Shown here: one piece after another, positions 1 through 12,341 of the stretch | Position numbering within the stretch: the first letter of the stretch is position 1 | Layout of the letters: every line of letters starts with the position of its first letter | NCBI GenBank assembly: GCA_964036665.1 | Contig: OZ038526.1 | Location: forward strand, 9,920,001 to 9,984,000 | DNA: 64,000 nt | DNA from: Gordius sp. MW1 | Taxonomy: Eukaryota; Nematomorpha; Gordioida; Gordea; Gordiidae | Reading direction: 5' to 3' | Notes under the pieces: generated by a model | Database searches by the model: none | What the model saw: the letters and a program-made list of their open reading frames with translations, nothing else | Told to the model about the DNA's origin: nothing | Program-made: the position numbers and the translations under genes

Positions 1-870
1 AGCCTCTATAATTTTCGTTTTTGTTTGATTTCAAAATGTAAGGTTATGTTGGATTCGTAGGCCATTTTTTACATTATGCAATCCTCACATCGCCAAAAAA
101 GAAGAGCTCCATATGAATCATTTAATAGCCACTGCGCACTTACATACATATCTTAGGCACATTGGGTGAAAACAATTAATCGATAAACCCAGCGTGCTCT
201 TCTCCTAAACATTGACACGGACATTAAACCTACTCACAACCCTCCCCCTTACCAGTCACATTGTCTCTTGAGGACTGACTCTTCCACAACAAGCAGATTT
301 CAACCGGGCAGCTTAAAAATATAAAACATCCGTCTTTGTAGTGTCACTTTGGGGTAAACGATTCCTGTAAACCAACACCGCACAAGTCCCTTGCAACTTA
401 AATGAGTATTTCAAATAAAAATAAATCTGATTTTACCAGGTATTAACTAAAGATTTCTAATTACTCAGTGAGAGGGTTGGGCGTAGTGGTGTAAATGAAT
501 GGATAATTGCCTATCATCTAAGGTCCTGCAATGATATATCATCTTTAAGGCTTCCCATAGAGCTAAATTTAATTAATTCCTTAATGATCCACCTGCTTCG
601 TACTTCCCTAAAATGACAAGATCCAAATCCACACGCACCACCGATTCACAACGAAAGATAAATAATTAAAAGCGAAATTTGAATTTACATCATTTTGTTG
701 TTTTTAACGTGTAGGATAAACGTGAAAAGTATAGCGAATAGTTCATACAAAATAACAATATTTTAATAATAATTATTTCCTTTGGCCCATTCGCTTCGCA
801 ATTTGTAAATATTGATGACAGGTAAATGTCAAAATTGTAAAACCAAATTAGCGCATATAAAAAATTTAGG
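1..870. other. Non-coding AT-rich stretch
   Basis: I see no gene, exon homology or clear repeat end here; all frames are broken by frequent stops. Confidence 0.5.
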
Positions 871-915
871 TAAAGACCTTCAAGGGCGGCTCAAGGCCCG
901 ACCTAGCCCGAGAGA
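871..915 (+). repeat. Orphan hAT-type terminus
   Basis: The motif starting TAAAGACCTTCAAGGG followed by GGCTCAAGGCCCG closely resembles the left end of the hAT element at 36191. No partner end is visible before the next element, so this looks like a truncated or decayed terminus. Nothing else is recognisable from here to 1482. Confidence 0.4.
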
Positions 916-1490
916 AATTGTGATCAGGTATGGACAAAATAGGCATCCCGGTCCGAAGTGAACCCAGCCAACAAAACATCTAGCCCAACTTCAATTAGAA
1001 ATACAACGTTCTTATATATGGCTTACTCCTTTCCCTGTTAAAAACATGCTAAAAATTGTAAAATGTTATTCTCACTTTTTTAATGAATATAATGGAGACA
1101 TAATAAATAACCGTACCTTACAAAATAATAGCCGTAAGTAAGTAATTCAAAAAATATTTAACACTTGACCGTTAAATAAAAATTTATGAAGTTAATGTCA
1201 AATTCCTACATTTAAAAATTATAGCCTACTTATCCGTGTTTTATCAATTATAACCCACGAAAAAGTCTTAATAGTAAAATAAACTCTTCTTATAGTCAAA
1301 CAATGTACATGTAAGGGGTTACAAATTATAATTACTCGTGTTTGTTTATTACATGTCCACGGGTTTGAAAAAATGTAGGGCGAACATATATATTTACATC
1401 TGATATAATAGCTAATTATCATATACTTACAATACATATCGTCAAGAGTGATCCACTCAGCTTTAAATAGCTTGCCATTTTTGTGTGAGG

Positions 1491-2114
1491 AGTAGAGCCC
1501 TGCACGGGCCGCCCGAAACACGACGCGGCCCGATCGGGTTAGGGCCGGGCCTGGGCAGAATTTAATAAAATATTAGGCCTGGCTCAGGTTAAGCCTGATG
1601 TGGCGGCCCGAGCCAAGGCCCGAGCCGGACCCGAAACAAAACAAATTAATCTTTTATAAAATAGAATTTAAATAAATTCAACTCGATAAATAATTATCTT
1701 CGCACATCGTTCATTAAATAGCTTCCAAACTTCAGCTTTTTTCCCTTCTCTATTATAATTATATTATATATAATACAATTGACGATTTGCAAATCTTATT
1801 CTAGTATTTAAATAGTTTCATAGTAGCTGTTACAACATTAGAAATAAGGTAAGTAATTTTTTAAAAAATTTTTATCTTGAACTGTTAAAAATATATTTTA
1901 TAAAGTTAAACCTTTGGCTTTTAAATTTTAATGAGTGAAAGATTTATTTTTAACTTATCCTAGTTGTAAATTACGATTAATAACAATCTGATACATTTTA
2001 TAATTAGATGGTGAATTTTCTAAAATATAATTTTTCAAAGTTTTATTTGAAATCGGGTCGGGCCATATAAAAAGTTCGGGTCGGGTAGAAAATATTTCAT
2101 TTTGCAGGGCTCTA
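1491..2114. mobile_element. Non-autonomous hAT-type element with 8-bp TSD
   Basis: A 624-bp element is bounded by inverted TAGAGCCCTGCA termini (left copy preceded by an extra AG). It is flanked by a perfect 8-bp direct repeat GTGTGAGG at 1483-1490 and 2115-2122. Subterminal DNA is rich in GGCCCGG on the left and GGGTCGGG on the right, the likely transposase-binding zone. There is no transposase ORF. An 8-bp duplication and a TAGAG start fit the hAT superfamily. Confidence 0.82.
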
Positions 2115-2252
2115 GTGTGAGGTCTTGCAAGCATACTTCTGAATCCATGTACCTCCAAAAGTCTCTGGGCTTGCTAAAAGTCATACCTCATACAAAACGT
2201 TTTTTGAATTATTGTTTGAGGAAGAGAGTAAAAAAGAAGAATGACACAGTGT

Positions 2253-2677
2253 CATGGGCGTACGCAGGGGGGGGGGGGGCGGCTGCCCCCCCCCCCTAAA
2301 AATTTTCAATACAAAAACCCTAACAAATTAAAAAAAAATTTGTTTTGCCCCCCCCCTAATTAGCCGGAGGGGGGCAGTCGGACCCCCTGCCCCCCTAATT
2401 TGCCAGGGGGGCAGGGAGTCTGGCTGCCCACACTGCCTAATTTAGGGCAGTTGCTTTTTTTTTGCTCACAGAAAATTTTTTGGACGTCGAGACCTTTTTT
2501 TTTTGCTCTCAGGAAAATTTTTGGATGTCGAGACCTTTTTTGTTTCTCAGCAAAATTTTAGAGGAAAATTTTTGGATTTGGATAGTCAAGACCTTTTTTT
2601 TCTTTTCTTTTTTTGCTCTCAGAAAAATTTTAATCTGCCCCCCCCCCCCCCTAATTCAAAACCTGAGTACGCCCATG
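2253..2677. mobile_element. hAT-type MITE, CATGGGCGTA family
   Basis: A 425-bp element begins CATGGGCGTACGCAGG and ends with the inverse GAGTACGCCCATG. It is flanked by a perfect 8-bp duplication CACAGTGT (2245-2252 and 2678-2685). The interior is poly-G and poly-C tracts plus a three-fold internal repeat of the type GACGTCGAGACC(T)n GCTCTCAG around 2460-2630. It is non-coding, and the open frames across it are by-products of the homopolymers. This is the longest simple copy of the family in the window. Confidence 0.8.
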
Positions 2678-2685
2678 CACAGTGT

Positions 2686-4210
2686 ATTTTGTATGTTTTC
2701 ATCATTAAATAACTCTTTGATATAAAATTAACCAGTATTATAAATATCTAATAAAGGTAATATAAGTCCCCGTAGCAAAGCAATTTTCCTTTTAAAGTTC
2801 TCAATAATTGTCACATTAATGCATAAGAGGTGCCCCACTCCTCATCTCTATCTCCCTAGCTTTCGGGCGGGGTCGGGTTTCGAGGTCGTCCTCATCGTCT
2901 CTTCCCCAACACTTCCTTGTCTAAAACTTCTTGATTTATATTATTCTTCTCCCTTCTTTGTATATGCCCCCCAAGCCGATTTCCGTTAATCAAGTTCGTT
3001 ATAAAATAATATACAATAAATTGGACAAAAATGATAGGGTTTTAAAACTATTAATTATGAAAAAAATTGGATATAAGCTGATTTATTAAAAAAGCTCTAT
3101 GGGCTGTCATCATAGCTTATATTATCTGCGGGCCGTTTTTATTAATCTAAATATACAGATGTAACTTGATTTTCGTTGGCCGCTATGATCTCGGGAAGTT
3201 CCCAACCGATTGCCACCAAATTTGGGCAGATCATCGCCTTAGCAATGAAGCTGGTTTTAGGATAGCGGGAACCATGTTTTTATTAGATAAAACCGCCATC
3301 TAGCGGACACTAAATTAAAACGTTTTACCTAATTATTTTTCGTTACAGTCATTACCCTGAAAATTTTTCTCTATTGTTTTTTCATTTGGGCCTAGATTTT
3401 TCTGTCACCTACTCGCAATTATGGCCATTTAATAAGCCTGTGACTAATAAAAGTCTAAATTTGAAAACAATCACCATTTTTTTAATTAAAAACAACGCTC
3501 ACTCTCAAAATATTTCTCCCGTCTCGGGCTTTTTTCAGGCGAGAATCTGTCTATACCACATGGCTGTACGCAAGGGTGGAAGGATTTTTGAAAATTATTG
3601 ATTAATAAGCCCCTTTCTATTATCATTACCTTAAATACCAATCATATTTATTTACATTACATAGTATTATATTTTGTTTAAAAGTCTCTTTATATGATTC
3701 ATGATTCATATTTTATCGTAAATATCCTATTATTACGTATTTATTATTTCTCTGATTGATGATTATAGCGGCGGGCTGCGCCGGCCCTAAAATAGGACTG
3801 TTTAAAAAGTGCGAGTCCGGTTTGGGCCTATATAATTAAAACAGTTAGGATTTTATTTTGCTCTCTTTCAAATTATGAATATAAAAACTAACAAATGCAT
3901 AAAATTTGGTCTAGGAATTTTTAGAGAATTATTATTTGGTAAGGTAAGTCGTCCCATAAAAGAGAAAAGGACCAAATTAAAGCCCCAACAAAATAAAAGT
4001 CTTTTATTTTTAAACGACAATTTTTGAATTGTAACTTTTGTTTGTGCCGTACATTAGAACTTTATATACGACGTTTATAGTATATAAATAGAAATTTTTG
4101 AAACAATGTGGGCTGTTCTTAAGTAATGAGGGTCTGGTGCGGCGCAATTTTAGGGTTTAATCTGCAAGTTAAGTGAGGGCCGAAAAAATTGGGCGGGTGT
4201 GGGCTGGGCC
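2686..4210. other. Non-coding stretch
   Basis: No gene recognised. A GC-rich patch around 3768-3840 resembles decayed hAT subterminal sequence, but no paired ends were found. Confidence 0.4.
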
Positions 4211-4624
4211 TAGAAAACTGCACGGGTGAAAATTTTTTAAATGCTCACAGGTCGAGTCGGGTTCGGGTTTAAACCTTTAATAAGCTTTCAGGTCGGGTTG
4301 GGTTGGATTTAGTGTCGGGTCAAAGGTTAAGAATCTACATATCTTATAAATTAATGCTTTTATGTATTATATTCTTTAATTGATACCGAAAAGTATTTTT
4401 GAAGATCATTCATTGAGTTTAGTTAATTAAATTCCTTTTGTTTTTTCAAATCTGATGTTATAATTTGGACGCAAATTCAAATTGACTTGTGAAAGGTAGA
4501 ATATATCAACAAAATAATATTTTTAAATTGTATTTAAATAATTTAAAGTAATATTTTATTATTAATTTAAACTACATAAATATGTATTCATAGCAATTAA
4601 TAAAATTAAGTTTAAACTTATTAA

Positions 4625-5426
4625 ATAACACTGTTCAACAAGAAAAATTAACCGGCAAACTGTTTGCAGATTCTGGTAGAGTTTTTCACGGTGAACACAA
4701 ATATGTTTTTAGTTTTTTCCCCTATACGTCAAGTTTTTTAAATATTCGCTGTCAAATTTGCCAAAAACGCGATTTTAGCGTTTTTCAAACGTAAATAACT
4801 TTAAAAATTTTATTTAATAGATTTAATACGTAGATATAGGGGAGAGGAATGTATTTACAATTTTTTTTATCCTAGCACTTTTACTTTTTAAATTAAATAC
4901 AAAATTAATTACCCCTATCTTTTACATTGACAAATTACACCAGACTTGAGGGCGCCCTCCCTTCTCTTCAACACTAGGTTTTAAGTGCATGTTGTTGTTT
5001 TGGTAATAGTAGTAGTAGAGTAGATAAACAACAACACAAACAACAACACTTAATTCCTAGTGTTGAAGAGAAGGGAGGGCGCCCTCAAGTCTGGTGTAAT
5101 TTGTCAATGTAAAAGATAGGGATAGTTAATTTTGTATATAATTTAAAAAGTAAAAGTGCTAGGATAAAAAAAAATTGTGAATACATTTCTCTCCTATATA
5201 TCTACAAATTAAATCTATTAAACAAAATTTTTCCCGACTAATTTGCAAGTTATTGACGTTTGAAAAACGCTAAAATCGCGTTTTTGGCAACTTTGACAGC
5301 GAATATCTAAAAAACTTGACGTATAGGGAAAAAATTAAGGACATATTTGTGTTCACCGTGAAAAACTCTACCAGAATCTGCAAACAGTTTTGATTTCACA
5401 AGTCCATTATTTGTTGACCAGTGTAA
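4625..5426. mobile_element. Foldback element with about 380-bp arms, TTAA target
   Basis: Two long inverted arms (about 4625-5003 and 5033-5426) match at high identity. They begin near ACACTGKTCAACAA, continue through GCAGATTCTGGTAGAG and end at a short purine-rich loop with GTTGTTGTT/AACAACAAC. TTAA lies immediately outside both ends (4621-4624 and 5427-5430). The paralogous element at 53494 lacks this insert, serving as an approximate empty site. TTAA targeting fits piggyBac- or Kolobok-type transposition; no transposase is encoded. Confidence 0.75.
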
Positions 5427-5597
5427 TTAATTTGCAAAACTATATACTTCAAATCAAATGTGACCCGATATGTAGATGCTATCATATTTGTATATCTCTA
5501 TAATAAATCATTCAAATAAATTATAAATTTAGTAATCAAAATCTGTGGTATCAATTAGATAGCACTTTAATTTGTCGATTAAATTTTAAACACTTCT

Positions 5598-5721
5598 CAT
5601 GGGCGTAGCCAGGATTAAATTCAGAGGGGGGCAATAATGATTAAGGGAGGGGAAAATAACAATTTTTTGGATTTAGAGGGGGCCAGCCGCCCGTCCCAGC
5701 TACCCACCGGCTACGCCCAAG
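5598..5721. mobile_element. CATGGGCGTAGCC MITE inside hAT-type element
   Basis: Short copy beginning CATGGGCGTAGCCAGG and ending CGGCTACGCCCAAG, with AGGGGGGC and GGGGCCAGCCGCCC blocks. The same insertion sits at the equivalent place in 53494-54411, so it is part of that host family rather than an independent local insertion. Confidence 0.7.
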
Positions 5722-5968
5722 CACACCGCAATTTCTCTTATTCTCGCGTTGATGCCAAAATTTGAAACACGTTTGGAAGGGATTTGGTAAAAAATCTTAA
5801 ACGCTTTCGGGCAGGATCGGGTTCGGATTGAAAGTTTTAAAATGCTTTCGGGTTGGGTCGAAAAATTTAAAATGCTTTAGGGTCGGGTCGGGTTTGGGTT
5901 GAAATTTTTGAAAAATTTCGGGTCGGGTCGGGTTGAAAAAAGTGACTTTACAGTTCTCTAGTCGGTTC

Positions 5969-6986
5969 TCTCTATTGAGGATTATGCTAAAGCAACGCTT
6001 GGCCGGGCACAGATAGTAATGCACAATTTTTAAATACATTATTAATCCACAAAGGTGGGTGACATGCAAAGAGGTTGGGCGTTATAAATCAAGGTATGAC
6101 ATGGACGGTTTCCTGTACCTTCACTACGTCCCCTAATGGCTGTGAGAATATAATGTTCTTAAAATATTTAGTTGACTAATTTTCAAGCCTCATATTTAAT
6201 ACCCATATAAATTTTTAGTATATTAAAACCTATTAGGTTTTGGTCATCAGACACCAAAAAAGCATAGCCTGCACGGCAACATAATTTAGATTTTTAGGAC
6301 GAGTCCTGGTGGGAACTAATGATTCAAGTTATATAGGATTAATCGGATTTATTTTATACAATTTATTATTTTGTTTTCATGTTATTTCTCAATTTTTACT
6401 TTCATTTTAAAATATTCACTTATGGTCGTTCTATTAAAAAATCAGAAAACGCTATTTCATATTGGTCGTTTAGAGTGTTGCACAATATAATTTTAAACAG
6501 ATTTATGGTTTTTTGGAGGAGGATTTAATCCCCCTAAATATAAATTTTAAGAAAATTTAATGAAATTACTATTAAAATTTTTACATCATCTTCCCCTCCT
6601 TCAAGTCGTTTTTGAATTTTGATCCCCCCCTCTCTCTTTAATTCAAACCCAGGCTACGCTCCTGGAAAGAAATCAAACATTTATTGAAACTTTGGAGAAT
6701 CTCTTTACCGCTCTCGCTCAGAGCCCCTTATATATTATTTTTCTATAATTGTCCATATATTTTATAACACTTCAAGTTGTGTCGAGAGTATAAAGGGATT
6801 TATTGAATTTCGAGTAAGATAGAGGGGAGGCGTATCCTTCTATTAAAAATGTATAGAAACTCAATACACATGGGGGCTTCTACCATTGACAAAAGCTTCA
6901 TGCCCAAAATGGTACACAACATATACACATGTAGTAACCGTAAGTGCCAATTTTCATTTATTTTTTTTATAAGTAAAAGTGTTTTT
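5969..6986. other. Non-coding stretch
   Basis: No gene recognised. At 6516-6662 there is a further decayed MITE-like stretch in inverted orientation (CCCCCCTCTCTC then CCAGGCTACGCTCCTGG) without a clear partner end. Confidence 0.4.
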
Positions 6987-6994
6987 CATGTGAC

Positions 6995-7132
6995 CATGGG
7001 CGAAGTCAGGATTGGATTTAGAGGGGGAAAATAATAATTTAGGGAGGGGCAAAATGATATTTTAGTAATTTTAGTCATAATTATATTACATTTTTTAATT
7101 TTAGAGGGGGCAGCCACCCCCTTACGCCTATG
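6995..7132. mobile_element. CATGGGCGTAGCC MITE with perfect 8-bp TSD
   Basis: A 138-bp copy starts CATGGGCGAAGTCAGG and ends TTACGCCTATG. It is flanked by identical CATGTGAC at 6987-6994 and 7133-7140. The interior has AGAGGGGG and GGGGCAGCCACCCCC. No coding capacity. Confidence 0.82.
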
Positions 7133-7140
7133 CATGTGAC

Positions 7141-9989
7141 CCTATAAAGTCGAGCCTAACGGGGATATTAGTAAATCGGGTTGTGAAACGCTCTAATGAT
7201 CCGGAGATAGCCGGGCGACCATAAAAAAGAATTTGAGGGGACGTGAGAGGATTATATAGTTACAAAATCGGACCGAGCCGCGTTCAAGCAGAAAAATTTA
7301 TTAAATATGACTAATGAGCATCAATCAGTTAGGATGGACAGTGTTTCAATATTATTTGGTAATGATACCAATTAAGGCTAATAGAACGGAAATAAACATA
7401 AATATATTGATTTTATTTTAATTTACCCATTTTTAATATATTTAGTTTAGAGTCGAAGCCACAGATTTATGCCACAATTTAAATTAAAAATCAATCTACA
7501 TTAGTAAATTGAGATCGAGGCCGGTATTATATATACAACCCTAACAAATAGATGTCCTTCGTTTTGACGGCCCACTACAACCCCTGAAGATTAAGACCTA
7601 AAGCTATAATAAAATTTTAAAATTCTATTTCTTAAAATTTTTAACCAAGTAATTCATTTTAGGGTGATATTAATTTAAAAAACTCTTTAAATTTTATATT
7701 GTTAATTAATCTATCATTGAAAATTAAGAGAGTAGTCAAAAATCAATTCTATGCTTTGCAGATTTTAATTTTTCTCTGCTCACCCTAAAGATAATATTAA
7801 TAAATGTAAATATGCTTTAATTTATTCTGAGCTTTATATATTTTAAATAAAAGGTCATAAAGGCGGTATAGTTGTTTCTCAGTAGTTAATATAAATAATT
7901 CATAAATTGTAAAATATAATGGATATTAACTAAGTGATGCCTTCATCTGACCTTTATCCACATTTCCATAAATAATGCAAATATCACTAGGCGTTAACCT
8001 TCACTAAAATCAAACATTTGTTTTCACATCATTTTGTTTATAATATATTAGTAAAAAAAATAAAGGGTATAAAAACAAGCGTCTGCAAGGGAGACCCTAT
8101 AATCGATCATACGCTAACCCCAATTAGGGTTATTTTAGTTGAAAAATAAAATTTCATAATTAAGTTACAATTATTAGTTTGAAAAAGTATCGCGAGGCTT
8201 TGTTTTATGATATTCGTTCTATAATCTGCAAAATAAATCACTTTACCAAAGTTTTATCGTATAATTTTCTGCCCCTTATTAAAGGTTACGATTTTTATAC
8301 ATTTTTGGATTGGGTTCAAAATACCAACAATTTTGTGTCGGCGAATAAAAAGCTTTGCATATAGGATGTTAATCTTAAGAATCTTAAGCTTATTAAGGTT
8401 ATAATAATGAGGGAACAACTAGCTAAGTAACTCTAATATACTTTTAAAAAATGAATATAGATTCATATACTAATAAAATAATATAATACTATGATCTAAT
8501 TGTAAGGCAGCTTCAATTACCTTACCCAATGACGTCAGTTAAAGGATGTAAAAGTAAATACGTCCATTTTATATAAATGGCTAACAATAATGCCTTAATT
8601 TAGCACAAAACATCATGTGCAATTTTCGCGTAACATAGCCGTCCGATATTGACCTTGAATTAGCCTTACTACTTCCTTGTGGATTAAGCGGCGATGGAGA
8701 GCGTTTTGACCTTGGGTCAGCAGTTATGGGCTTTGCAATATTGGCTGTACAGCTATAATATATCAGTGTCGCTGTTTTATGCATTATTCATTCATGGGCA
8801 CCAGGTTGCATAATAAACACGCCACTTATACCGAGATTATCCACATAAATGTATATCAATGCGTTCAGGCATAGATCCCTGTATGAGGTACAATGTCAAA
8901 GTTGGCTTCATTCATCTATAAAAAAAATCTGGAATTGTGCTCAACTCAATTAAAACTCAGCCCACCTAAAACACCAATCTTAGATATGTAAAGTAAAAAA
9001 TATAATTGAATAAAGTAATGCATTATATAATAAGGTTATAAGAAATAGATATTATGAAATATTTCTTAATTATATTAAAGTAAGTTATAGGTGAAATTAT
9101 TTAAATCATATAATAATAGGCATTTTTTAATAACTAAACGTGCTAATATTATTTCATTATATATATCTTTATAAAAAATGTATTATATTATATAACATAT
9201 ATAGATATTAAATATATCTATATATGTACTAAATGTATTTATATATGTTTTAAATTGCCAAATATTAGTTGAGCTGCGTTTTAATCGAGATGAGCAGGAG
9301 CGAAAATCTGCAATCCTAAGTCAATTAGTTGTAAATTGACTAAACCCCAAAACGTCGCTCGGGGCAATGCTTTTTTTAATTAGATCTATACAAATATTCT
9401 TGGCAAATTTGAGCTAGACTATCACTCACTTATAATGTATAAATTTTGACTTAATCTCAATTAAATTGATTTTTAATTTATGAAGTGTAATTAAGCGATT
9501 ATAAACAGTATAATTACATGTTTTATTAAGCAATGCGGCGCCCCGCATAAAAGTGAATTTGAAAAGAATCTATTATTAATTAAATTATAAATTTTAAGAT
9601 CTGATGCTAAATTTTGGAAAAAATTAAGTTTAGAAATTATTAAACTTGTTTGTTTAACAAAACTTGAAATTTTCTCTTACATAAAATATTGTATTGCTAT
9701 TTTATAAAATAGGGTTACTTTTATAGAATCAAATCTTATTATGAATGAATTGCTATGCATTGTATTCATTATAATTTTTCTTCATTTAATAAGGATTATA
9801 TTTACGAACATACTATGAGATTAGCCATAACATTGAAGTTATGTAAACATCCGTTAAGGCCAAAAGTTATAATTGGCCAAGAAAACAAGGTAGACCTTCT
9901 AGAGTTATGAAGCTTGAATAATCCAATAAGTTAATTAAATCTTGTTATTAATAATTACTTTTGCAAAATCTAATTGTATAATTTTTATG
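7141..9989. other. Non-coding AT-rich stretch
   Basis: About 2.8 kb without a recognisable gene or bounded repeat. Short open frames (for example 8179-8364, 8581-8784) show no homology I recognise and no splice-compatible context. Confidence 0.45.
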
Positions 9990-9997
9990 TGATTAGG

Positions 9998-10562
9998 CAT
10001 GGGCGTAGCCAAGGGGGGGGGGGGGGGGGGGGTAGGGAGGGAAGCGGCTGCCCCCCCCCCCAAATGACTAAAAAAATTTCAATGCATAAAAATTAAAAAA
10101 AATTCTGTTTTGCCCCTCCAGGAGTTTGTCCCGAACCCGAACCCGTGAACCCTAACCGGGTAAAACACGATGTTTTACAGGACCCGAACCCAAACCCATT
10201 TTTATAAATACCCTTAAAACCCGAACCCGATAAATACAAAAAAGGGTTCGGGTTTTTAATTTAAAAATATATTGTGAATTGAATATCTCAGTTTTCTCTA
10301 CCATGACAATGTAACGAGAATCATACGATTGCAATTTCAATATTTTTATGTTTCCGGCATTTTTCATTCATTAATCGATACTTATTATCTCAAGAATTAT
10401 TTGTAAGTATTATATATATAATTGATATAATTCAACTTCTTGAACCCGAACCCAATTCCTTAAACCGAACACGAACCCGATTATATTTTGGGCGGGTTCA
10501 AACCCCTGCTTTTGAACGTTTCGCCCCCCCCCCCCCCAATCCAAAATCTGGCTAAGCTTATT
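9998..10562. mobile_element. MITE of CATGGGCGTAGCC family, itself interrupted
   Basis: The left end is CATGGGCGTAGCC followed by a G-run of about 21 bases and CGGCTGCCCCCCC. The right end is a decayed inverse (CTGGCTAAGCTTATT). The flanking 8-mers TGATTAGG (9990-9997) and TGATTAAG (10563-10570) agree at 7 of 8 positions. A second element sits inside at 10119-10508. Confidence 0.7.
10119..10508. mobile_element. Nested hAT-like element with CCCGAACCC subterminal repeats
   Basis: The termini are CAGGAGTTTG and the inverse of CAGGGGTTTG. Just inside each are telomere-like CCCGAACCCGAACCC stretches, on the left directly and on the right dispersed to about 10490. It is bounded within the MITE at 9998. 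No duplication of the target was found. hAT membership rests on the CAGGRG start and the general layout. Confidence 0.5.
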
Positions 10563-10570
10563 TGATTAAG

Positions 10571-11423
10571 TAAAGTACTATGTTAATGTGCTTATAACTA
10601 TTTCATAAACTTAACACAAAAACTTATCATTTAATTTTTCCATTTAAAACACGCATTACTAATAAATTACTACTCTAAATTTACTCTCCTTTTTCAATGA
10701 GCCCCTTAAAATTATATTTTTTTTACAAATTAGGTAATTTAAAATCCATCCATTCGTTTAGTATTGAATAATGGGCCATTTACAATCGTAAATGACTAAG
10801 TAGGTAATAAGCTACATCAATGATTGAGCATTTATATTTTGTTTATTATAAATATTCTTCCTCTGAAATCTCTAAAAGGAAACAAGTTGATTAACAATTT
10901 CTCATCCAATTAAATTAAAATTGACTTGTAAGGCGCCGATTAACTGTTACTTAAAATCCTTTAAAATTCAGATCCAATGATATCTAATTAATGCTTCCAA
11001 ATTGTATACAAATTTATTTGCTTAATCACTAAAAGGACTTTTTTTAAGTACGCGTCCGTTAACTTAAAATACACTTCAATGCTTTATACGTTGACACTTG
11101 TTAAAAACTAATTAAGTTTAAATACGTTTCAAAAAGCCATTTCTGGTATTTGTAGTATTCCCTTTCCGTTGAGTCTAATTAGATTTTTTTTCAATATAAT
11201 CAATTTCAAGGCAACATTACATGTAGCTGGTACAAAATTTTTATTATTTTCTGAAGCCTTGATCTCATATATTGTCATTTAATTGGATTTGCTAAGGCTA
11301 TTTTGGCTAATAATTTTTGGTCAAGTTGTAAAGATGCCTGGTGTTAATTAAGATATCACACTATCTATTAGTGATTCTCTCAAAAGTATAAACCTGATCG
11401 ATTATGGTAGGATTGAAGAGACT
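10571..11423. other. Non-coding stretch
   Basis: No gene or bounded repeat recognised. Confidence 0.45.
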
Positions 11424-11448
11424 TGTAGAGGTTTAAGTCTACTTTATT

Positions 11449-12341
11449 CTTTTCAAATATATTTGGCGCACCCCCAAGCGAAGTTTTCTATCAAGTCAGC
11501 GCCTGTTTGTAAAAACTATTTTGTTCGCGGATGCCATAGCTTTAACCACGTTACCTAACTCCGTCAGTTTTATCTACCAACGAGAGTTATTCCAGGCTAA
11601 AAATGTGTGTGAAATGATGGAAATAACGCTCTCTCGGGCCGCACATTCTCTCAATTTTATCCGGCTTACCCTGTTACAAGCGGTGGGATTGGGCAATATT
11701 AACGATAAGGCATCGGGTCAACTTGATTTGGTAAAAGATTTGGAGGGCCAAAACCGTAAAGACAATCGTTTCTTACTACCCCCTTCTGTCATAGCCAAGG
11801 CCTTGATTCACGATTAATTTTTACAACATCCATTTTTATAACCGCGTTTCAAGTATTTCATGACATCCTTCCTATTATAAAAATTACCTAAATATCGAAT
11901 GAGAGGAACGTATTATATAGCAACAAAATCCACCCGAGATGTGAATATTTCATTTACTACTACATATTGCAAGTTGATAATAATGCTTTTATATGGCTAG
12001 TGGGGCGTCATATTTTGTTACCTTATAAATAATACACCTAGCTAATACATCAATTGACCCCTGATTTATAATTTGCCTGTATCGCAATTATTCACCCATC
12101 TTCCTTTAATCTGGTTTTTTGAAGCAAACCTTTTTATTTATAAACGGGGAAAATGTTTATTTATTTTTAAACTTTTATATTACTTTATCAATGTCTCATC
12201 TCACATTTGCGACATTTTATTTAATCCAAATAAACTTAGTTTAATTTTAATCCCATATATTTTACACGAAATTATGCGATACATATGTTTATCCTTCAAT
12301 ATTTGATTGTTTATACAAATAAATAATTGCCTTAAAAAAAC
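11449..12341 (+). pseudogene. Probable processed retrocopy of an unknown mRNA
   Basis: The segment is flanked by a perfect 25-bp direct repeat (11424-11448 and 12342-12366, core GAGGTTTAAGTCTACTTT). Just before the right copy there is an AATAAA signal (12318-12323), then seven A residues (12334-12340): the layout of a LINE-mobilised mRNA copy with its tail and target duplication. The insert has an open frame ending at the TAA near 11815. It is open from the left repeat, with unusually GC-balanced codons for this region, followed by about 500 bp of AT-rich 3' UTR-like DNA. The C-terminal part contains VCEMMEITLSRAAHSLNF and ends LPPSVIAKALIHD. I do not recognise the protein. There is no in-frame ATG near its start, as expected for a 5'-truncated copy. 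Confidence 0.55.

Larger units (their letters stand above)
4211..5960. mobile_element. hAT-type element carrying nested elements
   Basis: Ends are TAGAAAACTGCACGGG (left) and the inverse of TAGAGAACTGTA (right). Subterminal GGTCGGGTTGGGTT and GGGTCGGGTCGGGTT stretches occur at both ends. The body matches the smaller element at 53494-54411 over several blocks (for example GTGACCCGATAT and GTGTCGGGTCAAAGG). It contains a CATGGGCGTAGCC MITE (5598-5721) also present in the sister copy, and a foldback element (4625-5426) absent from it. A flanking 8-bp duplication is not convincing (4 of 8 positions). Confidence 0.65.

Noticed and set aside
4203..5968. 8-bp target duplication around the element 4211-5960
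   Set aside because: GCTGGGCC and GTCGGTTC agree at only 4 of 8 positions; not accepted, although the ends are clear.
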